DNA of 64,000 bases from Verrucomicrobiota bacterium (GTDB taxonomy: Bacteria; Verrucomicrobiota; Verrucomicrobiia; Opitutales; Opitutaceae), in the NCBI GenBank assembly GCA_028293565.1, contig JAQGON010000016.1:1-64000 (forward strand), written 5' to 3'. The notes beneath the pieces were generated by a model. The model did not search any database, was not told the origin of the DNA, and worked only from the letters and a program-made list of their open reading frames with translations. A program made the translations under genes and the position numbers. Shown here piece after piece: positions 9,659-20,888 of the stretch (positions are counted from its first letter, which is position 1; the number at the start of each line of letters is the position of its first letter).

Positions 9659-11197
9659 ATGAACGAACCCTATTTTCTGACCGGCCGGTCACTCACCCTC
9701 GACACCCTCCGGGAACTCGCGCGCTCGGGGCGGCCGGTCGAGATTCCCCTGGAGACGCTCGAGCGCGTGGCGCGCTCGCGGGGCGTGGTGGACCGCCTGC
9801 TGGCCGGCGGCGGGACTTATTATGGAATCAACACGGGTTTCGGCGTGCTCGCGAACCAGCGCATTCCCGAGCACGACATCGACCAGCTCCAGCACAACCT
9901 GATCGTCAGCCACGCGGTCGGCGTCGGGGACGAGGTGCCCGGGGAGATCGTCCGCTGGATGCTGCTCCTCAAGGCGAACGCCCTCGCGCTGGGATTGTCC
10001 GGCGTGCGCGTCGAGCTGATGACGGCGCTGGTCCGGCTCTACAACGAGCGCGTCGTCCCGGTGGTTTTCACGCAGGGCTCGCTCGGCGCGTCGGGGGACC
10101 TAGCGCCGCTGGCGCATTTGACGCTGACGCTGCTCGGATTGGGCGACGCCACCTGGAAGGGGCGGCGGCTTCCCGCCGGGCAGGTGCTGCGCGAAGCCGG
10201 GCTGCAGCCGATCCGGCTCAAATCCAAGGAAGGCCTGGCGCTGATCAACGGCACGCAGTTCATGTCCGCGTATGCGGTGCACGCGCTCCTGCGCATCGAG
10301 CCGCTCCTGAAGGTCGCCGACCTCGCGGCGACGATGACGCTCGAGTCGATCCGCGGCAGCGCGGCGCCCTTCGACCGGCGGATCCACGAGGCCCGTCCGC
10401 ATCCCGGCCAGATCCGGACGGCGGAAAACCTGCGGCGGCTGCTGACGGGCTCGCAGATCCTGCCGTCGCACCGCGATTGTCCCAAGGTGCAGGACCCATA
10501 TTCCGTGCGCTGCGTCCCGCAGGTGCACGGGGCCGTGCGCGATGCCGTGACGGAGGCGCGCCGCGTGGTGGAGATCGAGATCAATTCCGCGACGGACAAC
10601 CCGCTGGTCTTTCCCGAGGGCCACATTGTCAGCGGCGGAAATTTCCACGGCGAGCCGCTTGCCTTCGCGATGGATTTCCTGGCGGTCGCGGTGGCGGAGA
10701 TCGCCTCGATCTCGGAGCGGCGGATTTATCTCCTGCTCGGCGGCGACACGGTGGGCGACAAAAAGCTCCCGCGCCTGCTGATGCAGGACACCGGGCTGAA
10801 TTCGGGGTTCATGCTCCCGCAATACACTGCGGCCGCGCTGGTCTCGGAGAACAAGATTCTCGCCCACCCGGCGTCGGTCGACTCGATCCCGAGTTCCCTC
10901 GGGCAGGAGGATCATGTCTCGATGGGCGCGACGAGCGCCACGAAGCTGCTGCAGGTCCTCAGAAACACCGAGACCGTTCTCGCGATCGAGATCATGTGCG
11001 CGGCCCAGGCGCTGGATTTCATCCACCCCCTGAAGAGCGGCCCGGGAATCGAGGGCGCGCATCGCGAGGTGCGAAAGGTGATCACCTTCGCCGACTCCGA
11101 CCGCCTGTTTCACCACGACATCCAGGCGTCTCTCGCCCTGGTCCGCTCGGGCAGCCTGATCGCCGCCGCCGAGAGGGAAGTGGGGGCGTTGTCCTGA
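9659..11197 (+). CDS. hutH: Histidine ammonia-lyase
   Basis: [17 protein letters not shown] motif; full-length 512 aa; followed by hutU and hutI. Confidence 0.97.
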   Translation: MNEPYFLTGRSLTLDTLRELARSGRPVEIPLETLERVARSRGVVDRLLAGGGTYYGINTGFGVLANQRIPEHDIDQLQHNLIVSHAVGVGDEVPGEIVRWMLLLKANALALGLSGVRVELMTALVRLYNERVVPVVFTQGSLGASGDLAPLAHLTLTLLGLGDATWKGRRLPAGQVLREAGLQPIRLKSKEGLALINGTQFMSAYAVHALLRIEPLLKVADLAATMTLESIRGSAAPFDRRIHEARPHPGQIRTAENLRRLLTGSQILPSHRDCPKVQDPYSVRCVPQVHGAVRDAVTEARRVVEIEINSATDNPLVFPEGHIVSGGNFHGEPLAFAMDFLAVAVAEIASISERRIYLLLGGDTVGDKKLPRLLMQDTGLNSGFMLPQYTAAALVSENKILAHPASVDSIPSSLGQEDHVSMGATSATKLLQVLRNTETVLAIEIMCAAQALDFIHPLKSGPGIEGAHREVRKVITFADSDRLFHHDIQASLALVRSGSLIAAAEREVGALS

Positions 11198-11210
11198 ACG
11201 AAACGATCCC

Positions 11211-12875
11211 ATGCCGATCGATCCTCCTCTCGTCCGGGCGCCGCGCGGCCCCCAGCTGAACTGCCAGGGCTGGCAGCAGGAGGCCGCGCTGCGCTGCCTG
11301 ATGAACAACCTCGACCCCGCCGTCGCCGAGCAGCCGGGCGAGCTGATCGTCTACGGCGGACGCGGAAAGGCGGCGCGGAACTGGCCCGCGTTCCACGCCA
11401 TCGTTCGCGAGCTGAAGGTGCTGAAGAACGACGAAACGCTGCTGATCCAGTCCGGGAAGCCGGTCGCGGTCTTCCGCACGCACGAGCACGCGCCGCGGGT
11501 GCTGCTGGCGAATTCGAACCTGGTGGGGGCGTGGTCGAATTGGGAGCAGTTCGAGAAACACGAGCGGGCCGGCCTGACGATGTACGGGCAGATGACCGCC
11601 GGCAGCTGGATCTACATCGGCTCGCAGGGGATCGTCCAGGGCACGTTCGAAACCTTCGCCGCAGTCGCCGACAAGCATTTCGGCGGAACGCTCGCGGGAC
11701 GCCTGCTCGTGACCGGCGGACTCGGGGGCATGGGCGGGGCGCAGCCGCTGGCGGCGACGCTGAACGGGGCGGTGTGCCTCGCGGTGGAAGCGGACGCGCT
11801 CCGGATCCGGCGACGCGTCGACACCGGCTACTGCGACCGGCTCACGCCCGATCTGGATGAGGCCTTGGCGTGGTGCGAGGCAGCCCGCGTTCAGCGGTCG
11901 CCGCTCTCCGTCGGGTTGGTGGGAAATTGTGCGGACGTCCTTCCCGAGATCGCGCGCCGCCGGGTCAGGGTCGATGTCATCACCGATCAGACCAGCGCGC
12001 ACGATCCGCTCTTCGGCTACCTCCCGCAGGGCTTCACGCTCGCGGAGGCGAGCGAACTCCGGCGCACGAATCCCGACCAGTACATCGTGCGGTCCACCCG
12101 CTCGATGGCGGTGCACATGGAGACGATCCTCGCGTTGCAAAAAAGCGGGGCGGTGGCCTTCGATTACGGCAACAATCTCCGCAAGTTCGCGCTCGATGCC
12201 GGCTGCCGGGACGCCTTTGACGTGCCGGGTTTCGTGCCCGAGTACATCCGCCCGCTGTTCTGCGAGGGCAAAGGGCCGTTCCGGTGGGTCGCGCTGTCGG
12301 GGGACCCGGACGACATCCGCAAGACCGACGATCTCGCGCTGCGGCTGTTTCCCGCCGACGCGACGCTGCGCCGCTGGCTGCGCGTGGCCCGGGCCAAAGT
12401 GCAGTTCCAGGGGCTGCCGGCGCGCATCTGCTGGCTGGGATATGGCGACCGCGCAAAGATGGGCCTCGCCATCAACGACCTCGTCCGTCGCGGAGAACTC
12501 GCCGCGCCGGTCGCGATCGGGCGGGATCATCTGGACGCGGGTTCGGTGGCGTCGCCCTTCCGGGAAACGGAGGCGATGAAGGACGGGTCCGACGCGATCG
12601 CCGACTGGCCGATCCTGAACGCGCTGCTGAACACCGCGAGCGGAGCCACGTGGGTCTCGGTGCACAACGGCGGCGGGGTGGGCATCGGCTATTCGCTGCA
12701 CGCGGGCCAGGTCACGGTGGCGGACGGGACGGCCGCGGCGGATCGCCAGCTCGAACGCGTCCTCACCAACGACCCGGGCCTCGGCGTGGCGCGGCACGTG
12801 GACGCGGGATATGAACTCGCCACGACCACGGCGCGGAATAAAGGAATCCACATTCCGCTGCCGACCTCGTCGTGA
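11211..12875 (+). CDS. hutU: Urocanate hydratase
   Basis: 554 aa, [54 protein letters not shown]. Confidence 0.97.
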   Translation: MPIDPPLVRAPRGPQLNCQGWQQEAALRCLMNNLDPAVAEQPGELIVYGGRGKAARNWPAFHAIVRELKVLKNDETLLIQSGKPVAVFRTHEHAPRVLLANSNLVGAWSNWEQFEKHERAGLTMYGQMTAGSWIYIGSQGIVQGTFETFAAVADKHFGGTLAGRLLVTGGLGGMGGAQPLAATLNGAVCLAVEADALRIRRRVDTGYCDRLTPDLDEALAWCEAARVQRSPLSVGLVGNCADVLPEIARRRVRVDVITDQTSAHDPLFGYLPQGFTLAEASELRRTNPDQYIVRSTRSMAVHMETILALQKSGAVAFDYGNNLRKFALDAGCRDAFDVPGFVPEYIRPLFCEGKGPFRWVALSGDPDDIRKTDDLALRLFPADATLRRWLRVARAKVQFQGLPARICWLGYGDRAKMGLAINDLVRRGELAAPVAIGRDHLDAGSVASPFRETEAMKDGSDAIADWPILNALLNTASGATWVSVHNGGGVGIGYSLHAGQVTVADGTAAADRQLERVLTNDPGLGVARHVDAGYELATTTARNKGIHIPLPTSS

Positions 12876-14140
12876 ACTCACCTCCTCCAGCTCGCCTCGC
12901 CGTCGTGGGATGCGGCCAGCTCGTCACCCTCCGGGGTCCGGGCCGCGGCCGTGTCGGCCCGGAAATGAGCGAGCTGGCCATCATCCGGGACGGCGCGCTG
13001 CTGGCGGAGAACGGGCGCGTCACCCACGTCGGCACGGAGAAGGAGCTGAGAAACCGGATCGGGCCGGATTGGGAAGTGGTCGACGCGGGCGGGCGGGCGG
13101 TGCTGCCGGGATTTGTGGACGCGCACACGCATCTCGTTTTTGCGGGCAGCCGCGTCGACGAATTCGAACGCCGCTCCCGCGGGGAAACGTATCAGCAGAT
13201 CGCCGCGGGCGGCGGGGGTATTCTCTCGACCGTGGCCAGCACCCGTGCGGCCAGCGAGGCGGAACTCCTGGAGCAGGGCCGGCGCCACCTCGACTGGATG
13301 ATGCGATGCGGCACGACGGCGGCCGAAGCCAAGTCCGGTTACGGCCTCTCGCTCGAGAGCGAACTCAGGATCCTGCGCACGATCCGCGCGCTCCACGCCG
13401 CGGGACCGGTCCGCCTGGCCGCGACGTTTCTCGGGGCGCACGGCACGCCGCCCGAATTCGCGGGACGCACGGAGGATTACGCGGCCCATCTGGTGGAGGC
13501 GATGCTGCCGGCGGTGGTTGCGGAAAAGCTCGCGGTCTACGCGGACGTTTTCTGCGAGCCGCGGTATTTCACGGTTTCGCAGAGCCGAAAAATCATGCTC
13601 GCGGCCCGGCGCCTGGGGCTCGGGCTGCGGCTGCACGCGGACCAGCTGTCGTCCTCGGGCGGCGCGCAGCTGGCGGCGGAACTCGGAGCGGTCACGGCGG
13701 ATCATCTCGAGCTAGTCGACGCCGGCGGGATCGCGGCGCTGGCCGGCGCGGGCGTGCAGCCGGTGTTGCTGCCGGGGTCCGTCTATGCGCTGGGGCTGGC
13801 GCATTATCCTCCCGCCCGCGCGATGATCGATGCGGGGCTGGCAGTCGTGCTCGCGACGGATTTCAATCCCGGATCGTCGCCGACGCCCTCGATTCCGATG
13901 GTGATGTCGCTGGCCGCGACCCACCTGAAAATGAGCCCGGCCGAAGCGATCACCGCGACGACGGTCAATGCGGCCCAAAGCCTCGGCTGGCTCGGTGAAC
14001 TCGGGACGTTCGAGCCGGGCAAGCGGGCGGACTTCGTCATCCACGACTGCGCCGACCATCGCGAGCTGGCGTATTACTTCGGCCTCGAATCGGCGGCGGA
14101 GGTGTTCATCGGAGGGCGCCGCTGCTTTCGGCGGACCTGA
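12872..14140 (+). CDS. hutI: Imidazolonepropionase
   Basis: 422 aa amidohydrolase, [43 protein letters not shown]. Confidence 0.96.
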   Translation: MNSPPPARLAVVGCGQLVTLRGPGRGRVGPEMSELAIIRDGALLAENGRVTHVGTEKELRNRIGPDWEVVDAGGRAVLPGFVDAHTHLVFAGSRVDEFERRSRGETYQQIAAGGGGILSTVASTRAASEAELLEQGRRHLDWMMRCGTTAAEAKSGYGLSLESELRILRTIRALHAAGPVRLAATFLGAHGTPPEFAGRTEDYAAHLVEAMLPAVVAEKLAVYADVFCEPRYFTVSQSRKIMLAARRLGLGLRLHADQLSSSGGAQLAAELGAVTADHLELVDAGGIAALAGAGVQPVLLPGSVYALGLAHYPPARAMIDAGLAVVLATDFNPGSSPTPSIPMVMSLAATHLKMSPAEAITATTVNAAQSLGWLGELGTFEPGKRADFVIHDCADHRELAYYFGLESAAEVFIGGRRCFRRT

Positions 14141-14141
14141 C

Positions 14142-15557
14142 ATGCCGCCGGAGGAAAAAAGCTGGCGGCCGGATCTCCTCTTTATCGGGGAGAGATTCGA
14201 GCGGGACCTGGCGATGGTGGCGGACGCGGCGGGACGGATCGTGCGGTTTTCCCGGGAGCCCCGCGATCTCGCGAAGGCGGAGCGCCTGCACGGGCGCGCG
14301 ATCCTCCCGGGGTTCGTCAACGCGCACTCGCACGCGTTCCAGCGCGTGATCCGCGGACGCACCGAACATCGCAGCAACCTCTCGCGCGACACCTTCTGGA
14401 CGTGGCGGGAAAAGATGTACCACGCCGCCCGGTCGCTCGACGCCGAGGGGATCCATGCGGCGGCGCGGATGGTTTTCCTGGAGATGGCGCTCGCCGGAAT
14501 CACCACCGTCGGCGAATTCCATTACCTGCACCACCAGCCGGACGGCCGGCGGCATGACGATCCGAACCTGCTCGCCAAAACCGTCGTGTGCGCCGCGCGT
14601 GAAGTCGGGCTGCGCATTGCCCTGCTGCATTGCGGTTATGCGCGCGCGGGCTGGCGCCAGCCGCCGCACGCCGGGCAGGCCCGTTTTCTGTATCGCACGG
14701 TGGAAGAGTTTTGCGGCGACGCCGATGCGCTGGGCCGCGACCTCGGAGAGAGCCATCGTGCGGACGAGGTCTGGACCGGTCTCGCGCCGCACAGCCTGCG
14801 GGCCGTGAGCTTTTCCGATTTTCGCGAGATCGCCGCGCATGGACGGTCGCGCGGGCTGCGGGTGCACATGCACGTTTCGGAACAGCGCGCGGAAAACGAA
14901 GCGTGCCTCGCGGAAAACGGCCGGACACCGGTCGCGCTGCTTGCCGCGTCCGGCTGGCTGGATGAAAATTTCACGGCGATCCACGCCGTGCATCTCACGT
15001 CCGGGGAGGCGCAGGCTCTGGGCGCGGCCAGGTCGACGGTCTGCGCCTGTCCCACGACCGAGCGGAACCTCGGCGACGGCCTGGTCCCGGCGGAGAGGCT
15101 GCTCGAGGCCGGCGCCTTCGTCGCCCTCGGGTCGGACAGCCAGATTCAGATCGGCCCCCTGGAGGACGCGCGGGAGCTCGAGTCCAATCTGCGGCTGAAA
15201 TACGAGGAGAGGATCATCCTTGCCCCCCGCGATGCCGCGGCGACGGAGGACCCCGACGTGCTGGCGCGCCGGCTTTTTTCGTGCGCCACCTCGGCGGGAG
15301 CCCGCTCGCTCGGGGCGCCGGGCGGCAGCCTCGCGATCGGGCGACCGGCGGATTTCTTCACCGTGGACCTGCGGGATCCTTCCATCGCCGGCGCGGGCGC
15401 GTCGCTCGCGGCGATGGTCTTTTCCCTGGAGCGCACCGCGATCCGCGACGTGGTCGTGGGAGGAAAAAAGGTGATCGCCGACGGCCGGCATGCGCTGCAG
15501 GGCGAGATCACCGATCGTTTTGTCGAGCTTCAGCGCCGGCTCTGGGGCGAGGGGTGA
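14142..15557 (+). CDS. hutF: Formimidoylglutamate deiminase
   Basis: Amidohydrolase LPGFVNAHSHAFQRVIRGRTEH, MHVSEQRAENEAC, CPTTERNLGDGLVPA; starts 1 nt after the hutI stop. Confidence 0.93.
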   Translation: MPPEEKSWRPDLLFIGERFERDLAMVADAAGRIVRFSREPRDLAKAERLHGRAILPGFVNAHSHAFQRVIRGRTEHRSNLSRDTFWTWREKMYHAARSLDAEGIHAAARMVFLEMALAGITTVGEFHYLHHQPDGRRHDDPNLLAKTVVCAAREVGLRIALLHCGYARAGWRQPPHAGQARFLYRTVEEFCGDADALGRDLGESHRADEVWTGLAPHSLRAVSFSDFREIAAHGRSRGLRVHMHVSEQRAENEACLAENGRTPVALLAASGWLDENFTAIHAVHLTSGEAQALGAARSTVCACPTTERNLGDGLVPAERLLEAGAFVALGSDSQIQIGPLEDARELESNLRLKYEERIILAPRDAAATEDPDVLARRLFSCATSAGARSLGAPGGSLAIGRPADFFTVDLRDPSIAGAGASLAAMVFSLERTAIRDVVVGGKKVIADGRHALQGEITDRFVELQRRLWGEG

Positions 15558-15598
15558 GGGTGAGGAAAGACTCCATCGGTTGGATTCGGCGTCCTCCC

Positions 15599-15622
15599 GT
15601 AGCAGCCGACGTCAGGCGGCTG
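15599..15622 (+). repeat. REP-A unit GTAGCAGCCGACGTCAGGCGGCTG
   Basis: Near-identical to units at 22359, 22422(inv), 26736, 61827, 61890(inv). Confidence 0.85.
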
Positions 15623-15633
15623 TCGGGGCTGAC

Positions 15634-15666
15634 GGAGCGTCCAACGCGTTGAAAACGCGTTTTACC
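15634..15666. repeat. REP-B half element (ggagcgtccaacgcgttgaaaacgcgttttacc)
   Basis: Matches the right half of the 90-bp elements at 22452 and 46529. Confidence 0.75.
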
Positions 15667-15668
15667 TT

Positions 15669-17432
15669 TCAAGGCGCGCGATAGACGACCTTCCCGTCGA
15701 AAATCGTGCAGACGACCCTGGTCCGGAGGATTTCCTCCGGCTTGCTGGTGAGGATGTCGCGCGACAGCACGACCAGATCGGCCAGTTTTCCGGCCGTGAT
15801 CGAGCCCTTCCGGTTCTCCTCGCGCGAGGCATACGCCGGATTGATCGTGTAGGCCTCGATCGCCTCCTCGATCGTGAGACATTGTTCGGGATGAAAGGCG
15901 GGCCCGTCGGGATGCGCCGGATCCTTGCGCGTGATCGCGGAATAAATGTTCTTGAGCGGGTCAAACGGCGAGATCGCCGTCTTGTTAAAGAGCCCCGGCA
16001 GATCGGAGACCAGGTCGACGCGGACTCCCTGCTCGATCATCGTGCGCCAGGCGAAGGCGCTTTTGGCGCGCTCGGCGCCGAGCTTGGACTCGAGGGCGCC
16101 GACGCCCTGGTCGAGCAGCTGGTGCGGCGTGACATCCGCGATCAGGCGCAGCTTTCCCGCGCGCGCGAGGTCCTCCGGAGATGCGTACCACGCGTGAATC
16201 ATCCGGAAGCGCCGGTCGCGCGGGCCGTTCGCCGCGACGGCGGCCTCGTACCAGTTGAGCAGCAGGTGGAGCGCCTTGTCGCCGAGGACATGGATCCCGA
16301 TGTCGAAACCCGCGCGGTCCGCCGCCGTGATGTTGCGCTGCATCGCGGCTTCGCCCTTGAAGCGAAACGTGAAGCTCCCGGTTTTTCCCTCGACGGGGGC
16401 GAACATCAGCGAGCCGTCGACGAAATCCTTCAGCGCGCCAAAGCTCAGGAAGGCGTCGCCGGAACCCGGTCCGATGCCGACCCCCGCCAGGTCGGCCCAC
16501 GTCTCGAGCGGCGTCAGCGCATGGACGCGCACGGTGAGCTCGCCGGTGCGGATCAGGTCGCGGTAGATGCCGACGTCGGAATAGCTCCGCTCGACAAACA
16601 TGGGAAACAGCTGCCGCTGGGAAATCTCGTCGATGCGCGCAATATCCTGGATCGAGGTCAGGCCGACGCGGTTGAACTCCCGGAGAACGCCGCGGGCGCC
16701 GACCAGTTTTTTCGCGCGCGTGTCGGGCGGCAGGAGTTTCTCCACGAGCTCGCCCGCCGCGCTGCCGAGCATGCCGGTGAGGCGGCCGGTGGCGGGATCG
16801 CGTTCGTAGCCCGCGCCGCTGGCCTCGCCGATGGCCGCGAGGGCCATGCCGGCGGTGTTGATGAAATAACGGCGGTCAAAGCGGCGGAGCAGCACCGGAT
16901 GATGGGGCGTTACGGCGTCGACCGCGGCGAGATCGGGCACCAGGCCCTGCCAGCCCGGGAGATTCTTTTTCTGCGCCGCCTGCCAGGCGAACGTGCTCCA
17001 GTCGCCGCCGGTGATCCACATGCCGGGTGGCACGCGATCGGTGGCCGCGCGCAATTGCCCGAGCAGATCCGCCTGATCGTTCACCGCCATCACCATGACC
17101 TGGAAGAACCACCCGACCGCGTTCTCGAAGTGCGTGTGCGCGTCGTTGAACCCGGGCAGCACGAGGCGGCCGTGGAGATCGATCACCTCGGTGCCGCTGC
17201 CTTTGAGCGCGAGGATTTCCGCGTCGCCGCCCACCTTCAGGATTTTCGACCCGCGAAGCGCCACGGCCTGCGCCACCGGCCGGTTGCGGTCGACGGTCCA
17301 GATCTTTCCGTTGCACAGGATCAAGGACGCGGGACCCGCCTCGTTCCGCACCTCGCCGGCCGGCAACCGAATGGACGCGAGAAGGAAGGCGAAACCGGCG
17401 CAGCAGACACCGGCAATTTCCGAGAGGCGCAT
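15669..17432 (-). CDS. Secreted amidohydrolase family 3 (YtcJ-like)
   Basis: 587 aa with signal peptide; VLPGFNDAHTHFENAVGW, ADLVVLSRDI near the C-terminus. Confidence 0.88.
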   Translation of the reverse strand: MRLSEIAGVCCAGFAFLLASIRLPAGEVRNEAGPASLILCNGKIWTVDRNRPVAQAVALRGSKILKVGGDAEILALKGSGTEVIDLHGRLVLPGFNDAHTHFENAVGWFFQVMVMAVNDQADLLGQLRAATDRVPPGMWITGGDWSTFAWQAAQKKNLPGWQGLVPDLAAVDAVTPHHPVLLRRFDRRYFINTAGMALAAIGEASGAGYERDPATGRLTGMLGSAAGELVEKLLPPDTRAKKLVGARGVLREFNRVGLTSIQDIARIDEISQRQLFPMFVERSYSDVGIYRDLIRTGELTVRVHALTPLETWADLAGVGIGPGSGDAFLSFGALKDFVDGSLMFAPVEGKTGSFTFRFKGEAAMQRNITAADRAGFDIGIHVLGDKALHLLLNWYEAAVAANGPRDRRFRMIHAWYASPEDLARAGKLRLIADVTPHQLLDQGVGALESKLGAERAKSAFAWRTMIEQGVRVDLVSDLPGLFNKTAISPFDPLKNIYSAITRKDPAHPDGPAFHPEQCLTIEEAIEAYTINPAYASREENRKGSITAGKLADLVVLSRDILTSKPEEILRTRVVCTIFDGKVVYRAP

Positions 17433-17628
17433 GAGTGGAAGGAGGTGAGTCCGCGAGGCGACCGATTGATGAGCGATGGCCGGCGTGGGTTCAACGCCCG
17501 TCTTCCTCGGTTAATTGATTCGAATCACTCTGATTTGCCGGCAAAAATTAAAGTTAATAGGCTCGAAAAAATCCCGGGATTGGCGCCTTTTTCCCCCGTC
17601 GGTTCACCCCTTACCCCCCAACCAGACC

Positions 17629-19821
17629 ATGCATACCCCTGCTCGCGTCCTTCGCACCGCCCTGCTCGTTTTCGCGAGCGCCACGTGTTCCGCACTGGCG
17701 CAATCGGATCCGTCCGCCGAGCCCGCCAATTCCGTCACGCCGCCCACCACGAATTCCAGCACGGCGGCGGTGCAGCTCGAACAGTTCAACGTCTCGAGCT
17801 CGCGCGTCCACAGCTACCAGACCGATCGCGTGCAGGTCGGCTCGTTCCGCGACGTGAATCCCGTCGACGTCCCGCTCACGGTGAACGTCATGACCCGCGA
17901 GGTCCTCGACGCCCAGGGCGACCGCACGATCTTCGACGCGGTCAAGAATGCCGCCGGCGTGACGCGCGCGCAGACCGGCGGAGGGTCGATCGCCGACAAC
18001 ATCGCGATCCGCGGCATCACCGTGGAAAACCGCGGCAACTTCCGGCTGAACGGCTCGCTCCCCATCGTCAATCTCGCGGACACCTCGCTCGAGAACAAGG
18101 AGCGCGTCGAGGTACTGAAGGGCGCCACCTCGCTCTACTACGGCTTCGTGCCGCCGAGCGGCGTCGTGAACCTCGTGACCAAGCGTCCGACGCCCGGTCC
18201 GCTGACGGCGCTGAGCGTGATGGTGAACAATTACGGCGCGATCACCGGGCACGTCGACGTGTCGCGGCGTTTTCTGGACAAGAACCAGGCCGGTGTCCGC
18301 ATCAACCTTGTCCAGGGCTCGGAGGACATCGGCATCGACCATTTTTCCGGCAACCGCACGTTCGAATCCCTCGCGGCGGACTGGAAGATCGGGGACCGCG
18401 TCCTGATCCGTTACGACGTCGAAAACCTCAACAAGAAGGCGTCGGAGCAGGAGATCTTCGCGCTGCTCGCGCCGGTGAACGGGGTCATCCCGCTGCCGCC
18501 GATGCCGCCGAACACGCGCAACCTCGCGGGCGAATGGCAGAAATACGAGACGCACTCCCTCGCGAACCTCGCGCGCGTCGACGTGATCCTCTCCCATTCA
18601 TGGACGCTGGTGGCCGAGGCGGGCCACGCGCTGACGTTCCGCACGCGGCTGACGTCGCAGTTCCAGAACTACAACCTCCTCACCGGCGCCGGGATGCTCT
18701 CGATCACCTTCAATCCCGCGATGCGGTACACGAACGACAACTACCGGGTGGAGCTGTTCGGGCGTTTCGACACCTTCAACGTGCATCACAACCTCTCGAT
18801 TGGCGAGACCTCGAACGAGCGCGACCAGGATGTCTACCTCAAGGGCAACGTCGCGGTGCCGCAGAACATGTACAGCCCGTCCGAGATCCCGCAGGTCTCC
18901 GCGCCGACGGCGACGACGACCCGGACGCTCAACCATCTCCGCGACACTGGCTCGTATGTGTACGACCGGCTGGTCGCGTTCAACGATCACATCCAGGTCA
19001 TCGCCGGCGTGCGCCTGACCGATTTTCGCAGCAACACGTATGTGTTCACGACGAACAACACGACGGGGGTGACGACGGTCGCGCCGGCGCTCTATGCGGT
19101 GAAGGACAAGGTCAGCCCGATGGTCTCGCTGACCTACAAGCCGACGCTGAACAGCTCGATCTACGTCAGCTACCTGAAGGCGCTCGAGGCCGGCGCGACC
19201 GCCGCCAACGCGCAAGCGAACGCGGGCTTTGTGCTCCCGCCGCTCGAGTCGCGCCAGTATGAAGTCGGCGCAAAGGTGGATTTCCACGGCGTGCTTTACC
19301 AAGTCGCGTACTTCGACATCGAGCGCCCCAGCACCTTCATCAACGCGGCGAATTTCCTCACGGCCAACGGCAAGGCGGGATACAAGGGCACGGAGTTTTT
19401 CGCCTCCGGCGAAATCGTCGGCAGCCTCTCGGTCATCGCCTCCGGCACGGTGCTGGACGCCAAGCAGCTCAACCCCGCGACGCCCACGACTTACCAGCAG
19501 ACTCCGGAAGGCACCGCGCGGTATGCCGGCTCGCTGTTTCTCGAGTGGCGCGCGCCGTTCAAGAAGGGCCTCTCGCTTTCCGCGGGCGGGTTCTACATCG
19601 GGCGTCGTCCGCTGAACAACGCCGGGCAGGGATTCGTCGGCGGCTACACCACGTACTCGGCCGGCATTGCCTATGCCTTCAAGCTGTCCACTGCGGATGT
19701 GACGCTGCGCATCACGTCCGACAACCTGACGGACAAGGTGGCCTGGGCCGGGGTCGGCGGAAATCTCCTTTCGACCAACATCCCGCGGGTCGTCAGAATG
19801 TCGGTCAAAGCCGCGTTTTAA
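17629..19821 (+). CDS. TonB-dependent siderophore-type receptor
   Basis: Signal peptide, plug domain (VDVPLTVNVMTREVLDAQG...AIRGITVENRGNFRLNG), beta-barrel, terminal F. Confidence 0.92.
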   Translation: MHTPARVLRTALLVFASATCSALAQSDPSAEPANSVTPPTTNSSTAAVQLEQFNVSSSRVHSYQTDRVQVGSFRDVNPVDVPLTVNVMTREVLDAQGDRTIFDAVKNAAGVTRAQTGGGSIADNIAIRGITVENRGNFRLNGSLPIVNLADTSLENKERVEVLKGATSLYYGFVPPSGVVNLVTKRPTPGPLTALSVMVNNYGAITGHVDVSRRFLDKNQAGVRINLVQGSEDIGIDHFSGNRTFESLAADWKIGDRVLIRYDVENLNKKASEQEIFALLAPVNGVIPLPPMPPNTRNLAGEWQKYETHSLANLARVDVILSHSWTLVAEAGHALTFRTRLTSQFQNYNLLTGAGMLSITFNPAMRYTNDNYRVELFGRFDTFNVHHNLSIGETSNERDQDVYLKGNVAVPQNMYSPSEIPQVSAPTATTTRTLNHLRDTGSYVYDRLVAFNDHIQVIAGVRLTDFRSNTYVFTTNNTTGVTTVAPALYAVKDKVSPMVSLTYKPTLNSSIYVSYLKALEAGATAANAQANAGFVLPPLESRQYEVGAKVDFHGVLYQVAYFDIERPSTFINAANFLTANGKAGYKGTEFFASGEIVGSLSVIASGTVLDAKQLNPATPTTYQQTPEGTARYAGSLFLEWRAPFKKGLSLSAGGFYIGRRPLNNAGQGFVGGYTTYSAGIAYAFKLSTADVTLRITSDNLTDKVAWAGVGGNLLSTNIPRVVRMSVKAAF

Positions 19822-19838
19822 CCGTGTCCCCGTCCTCC

Positions 19839-20858
19839 ATGAAAACGTTCGCGTGCGCCGCCGCCGTCCTGTCGTTTGGTCTCGCCCTGTCCGCACGCGC
19901 CGAGGAGCCGGCCGGACCGAAGGAGGGGGCGTTGAACACCTATCTCAACCGCGAGCCGACGGACACGGCCGGGCAGCTCGCGCTGATGCAGCAGGGCCAG
20001 TTCGCACTGCAGTCCGACACGACGGTCGCCCTGTTTTTCCTGCAGTATGGCAGCCGGGTCCGGCTGGAGCGCACGTATTTCCCGGCCACGACGAGCGATC
20101 ACGAGATGGTGCCGTGCTATGTGTTCACGTCGGCGGCGGTCGACAAGTCCGTGCGCCGGCCGGGCCTGGTCGTCGTGCACGGCGGGTTTCACGAGAAACT
20201 CGACTGGCGTTTCTTCCGGCTGATTGTCGAGGCGGTGGAGCACGGCTACGCGGTGATTTTTCCCGAGTATCGCGGAAGCTCCGGCTACGGGGAGACGATC
20301 TACACCAACACGTATGGCGTGACCGATGTCGCGGACGTGCTGGCGGCGGCGGATTATCTGGCGAAGAAGGACTTCGTGGATCCGGCGCGGCTCGGCATCG
20401 TCGGGCACAGCCGCGGCGGCATGGCCACGCTGCTGGCGATCGAAAAGGCGCCGAAGCGTTTCCAGGCGGCGGTCGACCTCGCGGGCCTGGCGGATTTCCT
20501 CGCATACATGGCGTACAAGCCCGAGGCGCGGCGGCAGGAAGTCGCGAAGGAAAAACATTTCGGCGGCCGGATGCCCGGCGAGAACCTGCCGGCCTACATG
20601 GAGATCTCGCCGATCCTCCACACGGACTCGATCGAGACGCCGCTGCTGGTGCTGGCCACAACCGGCGACAAGATCGTGCCGTTCGCGCTGCACTCGGAAC
20701 GGCTGATCGATGCGCTCAAGGCGCGGGGCAAGGTGTTTGATTCCCATATCTACGACAACGCCCCCGGCGGCCACGTGTGGATTTTCGGGGACAGCCCGGA
20801 GACGACGGACGCCTTCAGGCGGACGTTCGAGTGGCTGGGAAAATACCTGCATCCCTGA
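19839..20858 (+). CDS. Alpha/beta hydrolase, S9 prolyl oligopeptidase-like
   Basis: Signal peptide; GHSRGGMATLLAIE nucleophile elbow; VHGGFHEKLDWR. Confidence 0.85.
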   Translation: MKTFACAAAVLSFGLALSARAEEPAGPKEGALNTYLNREPTDTAGQLALMQQGQFALQSDTTVALFFLQYGSRVRLERTYFPATTSDHEMVPCYVFTSAAVDKSVRRPGLVVVHGGFHEKLDWRFFRLIVEAVEHGYAVIFPEYRGSSGYGETIYTNTYGVTDVADVLAAADYLAKKDFVDPARLGIVGHSRGGMATLLAIEKAPKRFQAAVDLAGLADFLAYMAYKPEARRQEVAKEKHFGGRMPGENLPAYMEISPILHTDSIETPLLVLATTGDKIVPFALHSERLIDALKARGKVFDSHIYDNAPGGHVWIFGDSPETTDAFRRTFEWLGKYLHP

Positions 20859-20888
20859 AGCGGCGCCGCATCCCGGACCGCGCCCGGA

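Noticed and set aside
15882-19262. 1126-aa + strand ORF
   Set aside because: Runs antisense to the amidohydrolase and out of frame through the TonB receptor; low-complexity R/A/G/D-rich translation. Length reflects GC bias.
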